Below, in pieces: positions 9,583 to 18,225 of a DNA stretch of 64,000 nt. This DNA comes from Chromohalobacter canadensis. GTDB taxonomy: Bacteria; Pseudomonadota; Gammaproteobacteria; Pseudomonadales; Halomonadaceae. Location: contig NZ_CP140151.1 of NCBI RefSeq assembly GCF_034479555.1, forward strand, positions 1,550,001 through 1,614,000. Direction: 5' to 3'. A program made the position numbers and the translations under genes. Under the pieces are notes generated by a model. It saw only the letters and a program-made list of their open reading frames with translations. It was not told where the DNA came from and ran no database searches. How positions within the stretch are numbered: the first letter of the stretch is position 1; each line of letters starts with the position of its first letter.

Positions 9583-9612
9583 TTGACATCGAGCAGCGTG
9601 TGTTATTTTAAT
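9583..9612 (+). promoter_or_regulatory. candidate sigma-70 promoter for the nucleoside uptake genes
   Basis: TTGACA at 9583-9588 is followed after 18 bases by TTTAAT (9607-9612). The -10 area sits inside an imperfect dyad TGTTATTTTAATAGCA, which could also be a repressor or activator site. The 316-base gap between the DUF421 and CNT genes holds no other convincing gene. Confidence 0.5.
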
Positions 9613-9713
9613 AGCACATCACTGTGACTCTAATAACAAAACGACAAGCCAAACATTGGCATATGCCGTTCCCTGTATAACAACCCACAATCGAACGTCA
9701 TCAGGATGCTGAT

Positions 9714-10976
9714 ATGACCGCTATCATGAGCCTGGTAGGGATGGCGACGCTGATCCTTATCGCTGTGCTGTTTTCTTCCAATCGCAAGTCGATTCGGCTG
9801 CGCACGGTGGGTGGCGCCTTCGCCATCCAGGCCGCCATCGGCGCCTTCGTGCTTTACATTCCTTTCGGACAAGCCGTCCTGGCCACGATCTCGGAGGGGG
9901 TCAGCCAGGTCATCGTCTATGCCAATGACGGTATCGACTTCTTGTTTGGCGACCTAGCCGACCCGGAGAGCGTCGGGTTCGTCTTCGCCTTCAAGGTACT
10001 CCCGGTCATCATCTTCTTCTCGTCGCTGATCGCCGTGCTCTACCACCTGAAGATCATGCAGTGGATCATCCGACTGCTGGGGGGCGCGCTCCAGCGCGTG
10101 CTGGGCACCTCACGCACCGAATCGATGTCGGCCACGGCGAACATCTTCGTCGGACAGACCGAAGCGCCCCTGGTCGTACGTCCCTTCATCGCCTCCATGA
10201 CACGCTCCGAGCTGTTCGCGGTCATGTGCGGTGGGCTGGCCTCGGTCGCAGGCTCGGTGCTCGCGGGATACGCGAGTCTGGGCATCCCGATGGAATACCT
10301 GATCGCGGCCTCCTTCATGGCGGCACCGGGCGGGCTGCTCTTCGCAAAGCTGTTGATGCCGGAAACCGAAACGCCCGATGACAGTATCTCGCGCGCCGAA
10401 GAGAAGATCGAAGCGGATGACAAACCCGCCAACGTGCTCGATGCCGCCGCCACCGGTGCCACCTCCGGCATGATGCTGGCAGCCAACGTCGGCGCCATGC
10501 TGCTGGCGTTCATCGGTTTGATCGCATTGCTCAACGGCATCCTCGGCGGCGTAGGCGGCTGGTTCGGCATGGAATCACTGAGCCTGGAGATGATTCTCGG
10601 CTGGCTCTTCGCACCGCTGGCCTTTTTGCTAGGTATCCCTTGGGGCGAGGCGACGCTGGCCGGCTCATTTATCGGCCAAAAGATCGTCGTCAACGAATTC
10701 GTCGCCTTCATCAATCTGGCGCCGTACATCTCCGGCGACACCGTCGTGGCCGCCACCGGCGAGGCCATGTCCAAGCACACTGCCGCCGTGCTGTCCTTCG
10801 CGCTTTGCGGCTTCGCCAACTTGTCCTCGATCGCCATTCTCCTCGGCGGGCTCGGCCTCATGGCGCCCAACCGCCGCCAGGAAATCGCCCGCTACGGCCT
10901 CAAGGCCGTGCTCGCCGGGACACTTTCCAATCTGATGTCGGCCACCATTGCGGGGCTTTTCATTAGCTTGGCGTAA
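9714..10976 (+). CDS. nupC: concentrative nucleoside transporter (NupC/CNT family)
   Basis: Inner-membrane nucleoside symporter driven by H+ or Na+, 420 aa, the normal bacterial CNT length. Signatures include the hydrophobic [18 protein letters not shown], the conserved [12 protein letters not shown] near 145 and the substrate-site region [17 protein letters not shown] near 320, followed by [23 protein letters not shown] lies upstream of the ATG. It is followed by an outer-membrane nucleoside channel gene after 39 bases, so the two probably form an operon that carries nucleosides across both membranes. Confidence 0.93.
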   Translation: MTAIMSLVGMATLILIAVLFSSNRKSIRLRTVGGAFAIQAAIGAFVLYIPFGQAVLATISEGVSQVIVYANDGIDFLFGDLADPESVGFVFAFKVLPVIIFFSSLIAVLYHLKIMQWIIRLLGGALQRVLGTSRTESMSATANIFVGQTEAPLVVRPFIASMTRSELFAVMCGGLASVAGSVLAGYASLGIPMEYLIAASFMAAPGGLLFAKLLMPETETPDDSISRAEEKIEADDKPANVLDAAATGATSGMMLAANVGAMLLAFIGLIALLNGILGGVGGWFGMESLSLEMILGWLFAPLAFLLGIPWGEATLAGSFIGQKIVVNEFVAFINLAPYISGDTVVAATGEAMSKHTAAVLSFALCGFANLSSIAILLGGLGLMAPNRRQEIARYGLKAVLAGTLSNLMSATIAGLFISLA

Positions 10977-11015
10977 CGCTGAACGTCTCTAGACCACAAC
11001 GTACAAAACGTAAAG

Positions 11016-11885
11016 ATGGGAACAATGACCATGAACAAGATCACAATAAGCAAGTGGGTTGGTGCTTCGTGCTTTGCCACGATGGTAGGTGCTACTCCGG
11101 CCATGGCCGCGGATTACTCGGACGGCATTCATGAAGACGACAACCTCTGGTTGACCTTCAATCTGATGCACAGCGAGGACAACCGCCTGCCGTTTCGTAA
11201 CGCTCAGGATACCTACGTCGAGATGGAATTCGGCGGACGCTCGGGCATCGTCGACCTCTACGGCTATGTCGACATGTTCGATGCCCTCGACGATAGCAGC
11301 GACGATCAGAATGGCGGCGACAACATGTTCATCAAGCTCGCGCCGCGCTTTTCGCTGGATGCCATGAGCGGTCGCGACCTCTCGGTGGGCCCGGTCAAGG
11401 AATGGTATATCGCCACCGTGACCAACATCGGTGACAACGGCCCCGGCGGCGGCCTTTGGGAACACTACGTCGGCCTGGGGTCGGACGTGGAGGTACCATG
11501 GTTCGGTGAGATCGGCCTCAACCTTACCGCGCGCTACGTGCGCGAGAACTACGGCGGTCCGGATGAGAGTTCGTGGGACGGTTTCATGGCCTCCACCGAC
11601 TGGTTCAAGCCATTCTACACCTTTGGCAACGGCAACTTTCTCGCCTACCAGGGGTACCTCGACTACAAGTTCGGCGCGGACACCGTGGCCGACCAGGCGG
11701 GACGCAGCAGCAACAGCCTGGAGTGGTTCAACGGCCTGTACTACCACGCGGATCGCTTCGCCATCGGCTATGGCCTGAAGATCTACAACAACATGGCCTT
11801 TTACCGCGACGACACCGATGCCTCCGGGGTCCGCCAAGATACCTCAGGCCCCGGTCATTACTTCAGCATCAACTACAAGTTCTGA
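11016..11885 (+). CDS. outer-membrane nucleoside channel, Tsx/OmpK family
   Basis: 289-aa beta-barrel protein. The N-terminus has a signal peptide; the true start may be the third ATG (position 11031, MNKITISKW), giving cleavage after TPAMA. The mature part begins DYSDGIHEDDNLWLTFN, a Tsx/OmpK feature (OmpK is the Vibrio homologue), with many alternating aromatic strands and the terminal aromatic Phe (SINYKF) needed for barrel assembly. Adjacent to the CNT permease, it most likely lets nucleosides across the outer membrane; the pairing supports the function more than the sequence alone. Confidence 0.88.
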   Translation: MGTMTMNKITISKWVGASCFATMVGATPAMAADYSDGIHEDDNLWLTFNLMHSEDNRLPFRNAQDTYVEMEFGGRSGIVDLYGYVDMFDALDDSSDDQNGGDNMFIKLAPRFSLDAMSGRDLSVGPVKEWYIATVTNIGDNGPGGGLWEHYVGLGSDVEVPWFGEIGLNLTARYVRENYGGPDESSWDGFMASTDWFKPFYTFGNGNFLAYQGYLDYKFGADTVADQAGRSSNSLEWFNGLYYHADRFAIGYGLKIYNNMAFYRDDTDASGVRQDTSGPGHYFSINYKF

Positions 11886-11892
11886 GCTGCTT

Positions 11893-11919
11893 GCGTGTCC
11901 GCCACTCCGGCGGGCACGC
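11893..11919 (+). terminator. hairpin after the nucleoside channel gene
   Basis: GCGTGTCCGCC and GGCGGGCACGC form an 11-bp stem with one G-U pair and a 5-nt loop, 8 bases after the stop codon. No T-tract follows, so termination would be imperfect or Rho-assisted. Confidence 0.45.
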
Positions 11920-11984
11920 TCCGGCCACCGACGCCATCCGTCGAGGCACGCATGCAACGCGCAAGGCGTGGCGCAACGTCCTGA

Positions 11985-12302
11985 TTACCAGCCGGCGGGC
12001 GCGCCGAGGTCACGGTTGTTGTCAGAAAGAATCTCCAGCCAGCTACGCTCGTCATCGGCTTGATTGGCGTCGTGGGTATCCGCATCGACGGCGCGCTGAC
12101 TGTCCGCCATGGCGACACTCATGCCAGCATCGCTATAGCCTGCCGCGTCGGCGTGGCGCACGCTCGACTCAGTCGTCGTTTGAGAGGCCATTTGCAGCGG
12201 CTCGTGATTGACGGCGGCGGCTTGTTGGGAAGCCGTGCTGGCTTGGGCGGCTAGCGGCAGGGCAGCGGCCAGTAGTGCGATAGCAATGATGGAACGTGCC
12301 AT
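11985..12302 (-). CDS. small exported protein of unknown function
   Basis: 105-aa protein from the start MARSIIAIALL, chosen because a GGAGA lies 9 bases upstream and a clear signal peptide follows (residues 1-20, ending AAQA). A longer frame adds 12 residues with no support. The mature part is rich in Ala, Asp, Gln and Ser, with no cysteine and no recognised domain, and ends EILSDNNRDLGAPAGW. It is probably periplasmic or released. Not recognised; no homologue is suggested. Confidence 0.6.
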   Translation of the reverse strand: MARSIIAIALLAAALPLAAQASTASQQAAAVNHEPLQMASQTTTESSVRHADAAGYSDAGMSVAMADSQRAVDADTHDANQADDERSWLEILSDNNRDLGAPAGW

Positions 12303-12426
12303 GGGAATGTCTCCTTGTCGTGAGTGAACACGACACATTCTATTAGCCCGCTAAAAATTATCCTACTATAGTCTTACTATCGCACTTATAGCCTTTTTCT
12401 ATCGCTTGGATAGAAAATACCATGGC

Positions 12427-12747
12427 TCAAGCCAATAGCTTGAGCCCTACTACACCCAGAACAATCAGTGCGGTAAAGGCGATTCGCAGGGGATGGCGTG
12501 ACTCTCCCCAATATAGCATCCCCAGCAGCGTACCGCAGACGGTGCCGATGCCGGTGAACACGGCATAGGCGATGCCCAGATCGATGCCGCGCAACGCCAG
12601 GGCCAGGAACCCGAGCGCCGTACCGAATCCCAGTGTCATGAGCAAGCCGCCGGCAAGCGCCTGGCCTCGACTCACGCGTGCGAAACCGACGACCCCGAGC
12701 ACCTCGAAAATGCCCGCGCCCATTAGGGCCAACCAATGCCAGGTCAT
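12427..12747 (-). CDS. small multidrug resistance (SMR) efflux subunit, second of a pair
   Basis: 106-aa inner-membrane protein with four membrane helices. The membrane-buried glutamate of SMR proteins is present in GIFEVLGVVGFARVS (residue 15), and the third-helix block AYAVFTGIGTVCGTLLG matches the family. It overlaps the upstream SMR gene by four bases (ATGA), so the two are translated together. Paired SMR genes such as ykkCD, ebrAB or mdtIJ form heterodimeric proton antiporters; drug or polyamine cargo is not predictable here. Confidence 0.85.
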   Translation of the reverse strand: MTWHWLALMGAGIFEVLGVVGFARVSRGQALAGGLLMTLGFGTALGFLALALRGIDLGIAYAVFTGIGTVCGTLLGMLYWGESRHPLRIAFTALIVLGVVGLKLLA

Positions 12748-13118
12748 GACGAAACTCCTTCCCGCGAGGCGTCGGCACGGGGTGCCGATGTCTGCGTGGC
12801 GGGCTTGCCGCTAAATTGATGCAGGCCGATGACCCCCACCAGGATCACCCCGATACAGGCAAGCGAAGGCCAGGAAAAGCGTGTTCCGAACAGCCAGGCA
12901 TCGATCACCACCGTGCCCGCCGCGCCCAAGCCCACGAAGACCGTGTACACGGTACTGGCCGGCAGAAAGCGCACGGCACGTACCGCCAGCAGCAAACTCA
13001 TGGCAGCCACGATCACGGTCGCCAGCCATTCAAGCGGACTACTGGCTAGTTTCAACCCCGTCGCCCAACCGACTTCGGCCACCGCCGCCAACGGTAGAAT
13101 CAACCAACGCATTGTCAT
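12744..13118 (-). CDS. small multidrug resistance (SMR) efflux subunit, first of a pair
   Basis: 124-aa protein with four helices and the essential glutamate in AAVAEVGWATGLKLA (residue 15). The third helix has YTVFVGLGAAGTVVID. It carries a hydrophilic C-terminal tail of about 18 residues (TQTSAPRADASREGVSS) absent from its partner; unequal tails are usual in heterodimeric SMR pairs and help fix opposite topologies. The promoter region faces the tetR gene and contains a palindrome that probably binds the TetR protein. Confidence 0.86.
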   Translation of the reverse strand: MTMRWLILPLAAVAEVGWATGLKLASSPLEWLATVIVAAMSLLLAVRAVRFLPASTVYTVFVGLGAAGTVVIDAWLFGTRFSWPSLACIGVILVGVIGLHQFSGKPATQTSAPRADASREGVSS

Positions 13119-13187
13119 GCTGTCCTCCTTGCTCTACTGCGCCTCACGCTTTTAGTAGCACGTCTTACGCCAAGAGCGCCTAAACTA

Positions 13188-13203
13188 ACTAACGGTCGTT
13201 AGT
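13188..13203. promoter_or_regulatory. TetR-type operator between SMR pair and tetR gene
   Basis: A 16-bp palindrome, ACTAACG-GT-CGTTAGT, with two perfect 7-base arms lies in the 132-base divergent intergenic region. Position and size fit a TetR-family operator controlling both directions. Confidence 0.72.
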
Positions 13204-13250
13204 ATAGAGTTGGCGACACGACTTGGCAATCATGCGCGCAAGCCGCGATC

Positions 13251-13862
13251 ATGAGCATATCCACGCAGGCCCAGGGACGTTCAGTGCATACCCGCGAAAA
13301 ACTCAAACACACCGGTCTCGCCCTTTTCGCCCAACATGGCTATGAAGGCACCAGCCTGGCGCAAATCGCCGCCGAAACGGGCATCAAGAAGCCGTCCATC
13401 TACAACCATTTTCCCAACAAGGCGGCGCTCTTCCTGGCGATCTTCGAAGAGGTCGAAAGCGGCATCGTCGCGCTCATCGACGACAGCCTGACACGTTCCC
13501 ACGACTTGCCCACGCGTGAGCGCCTAGAGCGACTCATCCGCTCGTGTGCCACCTTCATCCGTCGCGAGCACCAGGGCGTTTTCTACAAGCGCTACCTGCT
13601 CTTTCCGCCCACGGATGTGGCGACACAAGTCGCCGCTATTTCGAATGACAACGAGCGGCGCATCAACGCCCATCTGCACGTACTTTTCGAAGATGGCCGC
13701 CAAGCTGGCGAACTACGCGCACTGCCCGAGGCGCAGTTCATCGCCGCCTTCTACTGCCTGATGGATGGCCTGTTCGCCGAGAACTTCTACTACGATGCCG
13801 ATACGTTCGAACGACGTCTGGAAGGGGCCTGGGCCGTCTTTTGGGCAGGAGTGGAAGCCTGA
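13251..13862 (+). CDS. TetR/AcrR family transcriptional regulator
   Basis: 203-aa repressor. The N-terminal helix-turn-helix is clear: FAQHGYEGTSLAQIAAETGIKKPSIYNHFPNKAALFLAIFEE (read as the classic TetR block, residues about 27-68). The C-terminal ligand domain has AAFYCLMDGLFAENF, similar to the TetR_C group near multidrug genes. It is divergent from the SMR efflux pair across a near-perfect 16-bp dyad, so self-control and control of the efflux genes are likely. The effector is unknown. Confidence 0.88.
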   Translation: MSISTQAQGRSVHTREKLKHTGLALFAQHGYEGTSLAQIAAETGIKKPSIYNHFPNKAALFLAIFEEVESGIVALIDDSLTRSHDLPTRERLERLIRSCATFIRREHQGVFYKRYLLFPPTDVATQVAAISNDNERRINAHLHVLFEDGRQAGELRALPEAQFIAAFYCLMDGLFAENFYYDADTFERRLEGAWAVFWAGVEA

Positions 13863-13871
13863 AAGGTTGTA

Positions 13872-14861
13872 TCAGGAATTCAAAGAGGAAGGCCAAGCCC
13901 GTGCCGCCATGCGCCGAATGAAAGCCGCCGTTGCCTGGGGCCTCATGATGGGCAGCATGTGCCCCGCTTCCGGCTCCACATGCACGAACATATCGGGGTA
14001 CTGACGCTGCAGCGTTTCGATATGCAACGTTGGCTCGAGAATCCGGTCGTGCGCGCCGAACATGACGCCTATTGGCACTTCCAGCGCCGCATAGCGCGGT
14101 ACTTGCCGTGGCAATTCGTGCTCGAGCATGGCCAGGTCGGTGGAGGCTGCATGGAAGGCTTGGGGACGCAATGCCAAGCATCCGCCGCCGCGGGTCGCGT
14201 AATCCGCAGGGACCGCCTCCGGTGCGAACACCTGCGCCAATGCTTGCCGCGAGGTCACGCGCGTCAGGGGAATGGCGAGCGTCTCGGCCATCCAGCGCCG
14301 CCGGCGTGGCGAGCGAATCGCCAACAGACGCATCGCCGGTGGTACATCCGACACCTGTGCCACCAAGGGCGCGAGCAATGCCAGCCCCGCGACCTCCTCG
14401 GGATACTCCAACGCCAGCGTCAGGGCCACCGCACCGCCCATCGAATGCCCCACCACGAGTGGCCGCTCGACACCCAGGGCCTGCCACGCCTCGTGCAACG
14501 CCTGGGCCTGACAGGCCAAATGGGCGCACCGGTCATCGGTGGGATCGGAATATCCCGACCCCGGCCGGTCAATGGCAATGACACGGAAATCATTGCCCAG
14601 TGCCTCGGCCAGGGCATAGGTGAAATGCTGCAGCTGGCCACCCAGGCCATGGATCATGACCAGCGGCGGCCCCTGGCCGACATCGATGTAATGCAAGCGC
14701 CCGCCGGAGGTGTCGATGAAGCTGCCGCACGGCGGTAACTGCGCTTCGGCCTCGCGGGCCAGACCACGCGTCATGCGCCGCAGCCCCCAGAGACACGCTG
14801 CGACAAACAGCACACCGAGTAACATGCACCAGGCCACGAATACGATCAGCATCATGGCCAC
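13872..14861 (-). CDS. membrane-anchored alpha/beta hydrolase
   Basis: 329-aa serine hydrolase. The first 28 residues are a hydrophobic anchor (MLIVFVAWCMLLGVLFVAACL), so the enzyme is likely membrane bound. The catalytic triad is visible: Ser140 in GHSMGG, Asp in MFGAHDRILEP and His in EAGHMLPIM; the oxyanion region is HGLGGQ at 71-76. The reaction (esterase, lipase or similar) cannot be decided. It ends 10 bases from the convergent tetR stop and lies just downstream of a methyltransferase gene on the same strand. Confidence 0.82.
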   Translation of the reverse strand: MAMMLIVFVAWCMLLGVLFVAACLWGLRRMTRGLAREAEAQLPPCGSFIDTSGGRLHYIDVGQGPPLVMIHGLGGQLQHFTYALAEALGNDFRVIAIDRPGSGYSDPTDDRCAHLACQAQALHEAWQALGVERPLVVGHSMGGAVALTLALEYPEEVAGLALLAPLVAQVSDVPPAMRLLAIRSPRRRRWMAETLAIPLTRVTSRQALAQVFAPEAVPADYATRGGGCLALRPQAFHAASTDLAMLEHELPRQVPRYAALEVPIGVMFGAHDRILEPTLHIETLQRQYPDMFVHVEPEAGHMLPIMRPQATAAFIRRMAARAWPSSLNS

Positions 14862-14874
14862 CCGCCGACGCAGT

Positions 14875-15477
14875 TCATGACCTCGCCTCCGGCTTCTGAA
14901 AAGCCTGGTAGCAGTGCTGATTGCGCTCCAGCGCGATCAGGCTGTGCTGGTCGAGACCGGGAATCGCGCGCGGGTACACCTCATCGAGCGCCGCCACGGC
15001 ATCCGGGGGCACAGCGTTGTAGGGCGGGATATCGTTCCAGCCCAGCAGGAGGTGACCACCGGGCCGCAGACAGGCCACCGCCGAGGCAAAGGCAGTCTCG
15101 ATATCGTCGGGCGAATCCAACCCCCAGCCGAGCACACCGTTGCAAACCACGGCATCCAGGCTTTCGGGCGGCAGATGCGCTGCCAACGCGATCATGTCCG
15201 CGACGATATGGCGCTCAGCCCCGAAGGGCGATTTGGCCGGGTCGACGTCCAGGGTGGTCACGCGGCTTGTGGGAAAGAGGTCAGGATAATCGCGCGTGTA
15301 CCAGGCGCAGCCGACGAGCAGCACATGACCGACGCCGACTTCCCTGGCCAGCGCCGGGAGGATCACCTTCTCCAACAACTGGCGATCACCATAACGGTAA
15401 CCCACGCGCCATCCCAAGGAGTCGAATGTTCCCAGAACGCGTGCCATGGCGCGGTACACTTGCAATCTCGCGGGCAT
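14875..15477 (-). CDS. class I SAM-dependent methyltransferase
   Basis: 200-aa protein from the start MPARLQVYRAM, chosen because CTGGAG lies upstream; a TTG 24 codons earlier would overlap the histidine kinase gene and lacks a clear ribosome site. The Rossmann motif I is seen as HVLLVGCAWYTRDYPDLF, the acidic loop as TTLDVDPAKSPFG and the later strand as LDAVVCNGVLGWGLDSPDD. GHLLLGWND is motif-IV-like. Substrate is unknown. It lies 41 bases after the kinase gene, so it may be read with the two-component system. Confidence 0.78.
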   Translation of the reverse strand: MPARLQVYRAMARVLGTFDSLGWRVGYRYGDRQLLEKVILPALAREVGVGHVLLVGCAWYTRDYPDLFPTSRVTTLDVDPAKSPFGAERHIVADMIALAAHLPPESLDAVVCNGVLGWGLDSPDDIETAFASAVACLRPGGHLLLGWNDIPPYNAVPPDAVAALDEVYPRAIPGLDQHSLIALERNQHCYQAFQKPEARS

Positions 15478-15517
15478 CCACGTCTCCAGTGTCGCGCCAC
15501 GCGGGGCGCTAGCACCT

Positions 15518-16921
15518 TTAGCGTTGCCCACGGCCTGGGCACCTGTCAACGCGGTCGTCGTCGCCCGTTGGCAGACTCAACCAGAAGGCGTTGACGGCCG
15601 CATCGCTTTCGCACCAGGCCTCGCCCCCATGCAGCTGCGCCACTGAACGCACGATCGCCAGCCCCAGGCCACCAGTGCCCACCGACTGGGATCGCGCCGG
15701 ATCGCCGCGATAGAAGCGCTCGAAGAGCCGCGCCCGCTCCGCATCAGGAATCGGTTCCCCGTGGTTGATCACACCGAGGTGCCAATCCCCGGCATCTCGC
15801 CGCGACACTAGATGGATCTCGGTGCCGCTGCGCCCATGGCGTAGCGCGTTATCGATGAGGTTGGCGAGCGCCCGGCGCAGCAGGTCGAGATTGGCCCTCA
15901 CCCGCCCCTGCATGTCGCTCATCAGCTCGCGCCCGTCCTCGTCGGCCATGCCCTCGAAGTAGTCGCAGAGCTGGTCGGCGAGGCCTTGCAGGTCGACCGT
16001 TTCACGCGGCAGCGCCCGCGAGGGCTGCTCGGTGCGCGCCAGGAACAGCATGGTCTCTATCATGCGCGACAGCCGCTCGTACTCCTCGACGTGAGAGCCC
16101 AGCAGCTGGCGGTATTCCTCCCGCGTGCGTTCCCGCTGCAAGGCCTGCTGGGTCGCCCCCAGCAGGTTGCCCAAGGGCGTTCGCATCTCGTGGGCGAGGT
16201 CCTCGGAAAAGCGTGACAGCTGGGCGAACCCTTCTTCCAAGCGCGCCAGCATCTGATTGAGCGCACGGCTCAGCTCACGCAGCTCCGTCGTCTCGTCGTT
16301 CGCCTCCAGGCGCCGATGCAGATGCGCCACGTCGATCGTGCGCGCCCGCGCGGCCAGCCGTCTCACCGGCCGCAGGCCACGCCGTACGACGACCCAGCCC
16401 AGACCGCAGGCCAGCACCGCGCCCGCCCCCATGGCGAGCCATAGCCGCAACCGATAGGCGGCCAGCATCCGCTCGCGCTCGTCGAGCGTCTTGCCGGCCA
16501 CCAGGGTCAGGCGGCGCCCGTCATGCTCGAGGGTGCGCCAGGCCAGACGCGTCGACTCGGCGGCAGGATGCGCCCCGAGTCGTCCCTCCGGAGCCGGCGG
16601 CAGTTCCGGCACCGGCAAACCCGGCGGATTGACCTCGATCAGCGGCACGCCGTGCGCATCGAGCATCCACAGCAGGCTCTCGCGATTGCCCAGCATGTTG
16701 GCGTAGAGCAGCGGCCGGCGGCGCAGCGCCGCAATGCTCTCGCCGTCGTCCAGAAGCGCCTCCATGCGCTCAAGACGGCCTTGCAGCATCTGGTCGTCGC
16801 GCCAGGCGATCTGTTGGCCCAGGGCATGGTAGAGATAGGCGCCAAGGCCGCCAAGCAGCACCAGGCTCACCAGGGCGAAGAGCAACGACAGGCGCATCGA
16901 GAGGGAGGCCGGCGCGCGCAT
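15518..16921 (-). CDS. sensor histidine kinase of the heavy-metal/HprS-CusS type
   Basis: 467-aa inner-membrane kinase. Two membrane helices (about 10-31 and 158-180) enclose a periplasmic domain of about 125 residues; HAMP follows (about 181-235). The phosphoacceptor is His244 in DLAHEMRTPLGN; the ATP domain has NLIDNALRHG and GTGGLGLAIV. It starts one base inside the stop codon of the response regulator (TGATG), so they are co-translated. The divergent periplasmic HIU hydrolase and the box upstream point to an HprS-like sensor of oxidants or copper; metal ligands cannot be named. Confidence 0.88.
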   Translation of the reverse strand: MRAPASLSMRLSLLFALVSLVLLGGLGAYLYHALGQQIAWRDDQMLQGRLERMEALLDDGESIAALRRRPLLYANMLGNRESLLWMLDAHGVPLIEVNPPGLPVPELPPAPEGRLGAHPAAESTRLAWRTLEHDGRRLTLVAGKTLDERERMLAAYRLRLWLAMGAGAVLACGLGWVVVRRGLRPVRRLAARARTIDVAHLHRRLEANDETTELRELSRALNQMLARLEEGFAQLSRFSEDLAHEMRTPLGNLLGATQQALQRERTREEYRQLLGSHVEEYERLSRMIETMLFLARTEQPSRALPRETVDLQGLADQLCDYFEGMADEDGRELMSDMQGRVRANLDLLRRALANLIDNALRHGRSGTEIHLVSRRDAGDWHLGVINHGEPIPDAERARLFERFYRGDPARSQSVGTGGLGLAIVRSVAQLHGGEAWCESDAAVNAFWLSLPTGDDDRVDRCPGRGQR

Positions 16922-17592
16922 CAGCCGCGGTCCTCCAGCACGTAGCCCATGCCACGCTCGGTGTGAATCAATCGACGCGTGAAAGGATCGTCCACCTTGG
17001 CTCGCAACCGCCGCACGGCCACCTCCACCACATTGGTGTCGCTATCGAAGTTCATGCCCCATACTTCGGAGGCGATCAAGGTCCGCGACAATACCTCGCC
17101 TTCGCGCTCGAGTAGCAGTTGCAGCAGCGCGAATTCCTTATTGGTCAGCGCCAGCCGCGTCTCACCCCGTGTGACCCGACGTTTCAACACGTTCATGTGC
17201 AGCTCGGCCACCTGAAAGCACTCCCGCTCCCGCAGCGGACCACGGCGCAGCAGCGTCCTCACCCGGGCCAGCAGCTCGACGAAAGAGAAAGGTTTGACCA
17301 GATAGTCATCAGCGCCCAGCTCCAAGCCCTTGACCCGGTACTCCACGGCGTCCCGGGCGGTCAGGAACAACACCGGCACTTGACCATTACGCCGGATCAG
17401 CCGCAGCAGTTCCCAACCGTCGAGCCCCGGCAGCATGACGTCGAGGATGACCAAGTCGAAGTCGGCCTCCTCGATCAGATGCCGGCCGTCCAGTCCGTCC
17501 CGGGCTACCTCGACCCGATACCCGACCTCCCCCAGCCCCCTGGCTAGGTAGTCGGCGGTCTTGCTCTCGTCTTCCACCAGCAGGATGCGCAT
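16921..17592 (-). CDS. OmpR-family response regulator (HprR/CusR-like)
   Basis: 223-aa DNA-binding regulator from [11 protein letters not shown]; a much longer upstream frame is rejected because the receiver domain normally begins at its first residues. The receiver has the acidic pair E7-D8 and the phosphoacceptor Asp51 in [13 protein letters not shown], and the C-terminal winged helix has [21 protein letters not shown] and [15 protein letters not shown]. In E. coli the homologous HprRS pair lies next to hiuH and controls it. The same neighbourhood and a matching box at 17649-17666 support that assignment here. Confidence 0.9.
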   Translation of the reverse strand: MRILLVEDESKTADYLARGLGEVGYRVEVARDGLDGRHLIEEADFDLVILDVMLPGLDGWELLRLIRRNGQVPVLFLTARDAVEYRVKGLELGADDYLVKPFSFVELLARVRTLLRRGPLRERECFQVAELHMNVLKRRVTRGETRLALTNKEFALLQLLLEREGEVLSRTLIASEVWGMNFDSDTNVVEVAVRRLRAKVDDPFTRRLIHTERGMGYVLEDRG

Positions 17593-17648
17593 GCAGCATG
17601 CCTCTCGATCAATGACGCCACAGGCTAGCCCGTCGCGCGCGGGCTGCC

Positions 17649-17666
17649 CATTACAAAGTCGTAATC
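17649..17666. promoter_or_regulatory. HprR/CusR-like binding box
   Basis: CATTACAAAGTCGTAATC contains the dyad ATTAC-N6-GTAAT. It closely matches the box recognised by E. coli HprR and CusR (CATTAC-N6-GTAATG). It lies between the response-regulator start and the hiuH start and could serve both. Confidence 0.75.
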
Positions 17667-17734
17667 CTGCCGTCAGGCAGTCGACGGCACGGCACTGCCA
17701 GGATGACACCTCAATCACGACAGGAGGTCTTACC

Positions 17735-18142
17735 ATGCGCCTATCCCGCACGCTGATCGCCGCCCTCGGCCTATGCGCCGCCACCCCGGCCCTGGCTGCC
17801 GATAACCCGCTGAGCGTGCACGTGCTCAACATCCAGTCCGGCCAGCCGTCGCCGGGGATCGAGGTCCAGCTCGAGAAGCGCACCGAGAGCGGCTGGAAGT
17901 CGCTGGCCACCGATAGCACGGCCGAGTCCGGCCGCATCTCGGCACTCTATCCCGATGACCAAGCCTTTACCCCGGGCATCTATCGCGTGACCTTCGAAAC
18001 CGGTGACTGGTTCGCCGAACACGACACCCAGACCTTCTTCCCCGAGATTCCGGTGCCCTTCGAGGTCACCGATACCTCACAGCACTATCATATTCCGCTG
18101 CTGTTGAGCCCCTACGGTTACTCCACCTACCGCGGTAGTTGA
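17735..18142 (+). CDS. hiuH: periplasmic 5-hydroxyisourate hydrolase (transthyretin-like)
   Basis: 135-aa transthyretin-related protein that hydrolyses 5-hydroxyisourate to OHCU. Unlike the second copy at 49002-49358 it has a signal peptide (residues 1-21, ending PALA) and so acts in the periplasm. The family marks are the N-terminal [17 protein letters not shown] and the C-terminal YRGS tetrapeptide, with the [19 protein letters not shown] end. A perfect AGGAGGT precedes the ATG. It is divergent from an HprRS-type two-component system, as in E. coli, so it is probably induced by oxidant or copper stress rather than by purines. Confidence 0.9.
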   Translation: MRLSRTLIAALGLCAATPALAADNPLSVHVLNIQSGQPSPGIEVQLEKRTESGWKSLATDSTAESGRISALYPDDQAFTPGIYRVTFETGDWFAEHDTQTFFPEIPVPFEVTDTSQHYHIPLLLSPYGYSTYRGS

Positions 18143-18166
18143 AGTCGCGTCAGCCCGACAAAAGCA

Positions 18167-18196
18167 AGAAGCCCCCGGCCTTGGCCGAGGGCTTCT
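18167..18196. terminator. bidirectional terminator between hiuH and djlA
   Basis: AGAAGCCCCCGGCC and GGCCGAGGGCTTCT form a 14-bp stem with one mismatch and a 2-nt loop between two convergent genes. The minus-strand side continues with a T-rich stretch, the plus side less so. Confidence 0.75.
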
Positions 18197-18225
18197 CTGC
18201 ATCATGGGTGAAGACCGCTACGGGA

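Noticed and set aside
13738..14529. Open frame of 263 aa inside the alpha/beta hydrolase gene
   Set aside because: Composition (Arg, Gly, Ala rich, no domain) is that of a shifted frame in GC-rich DNA; the true frame has the catalytic triad.
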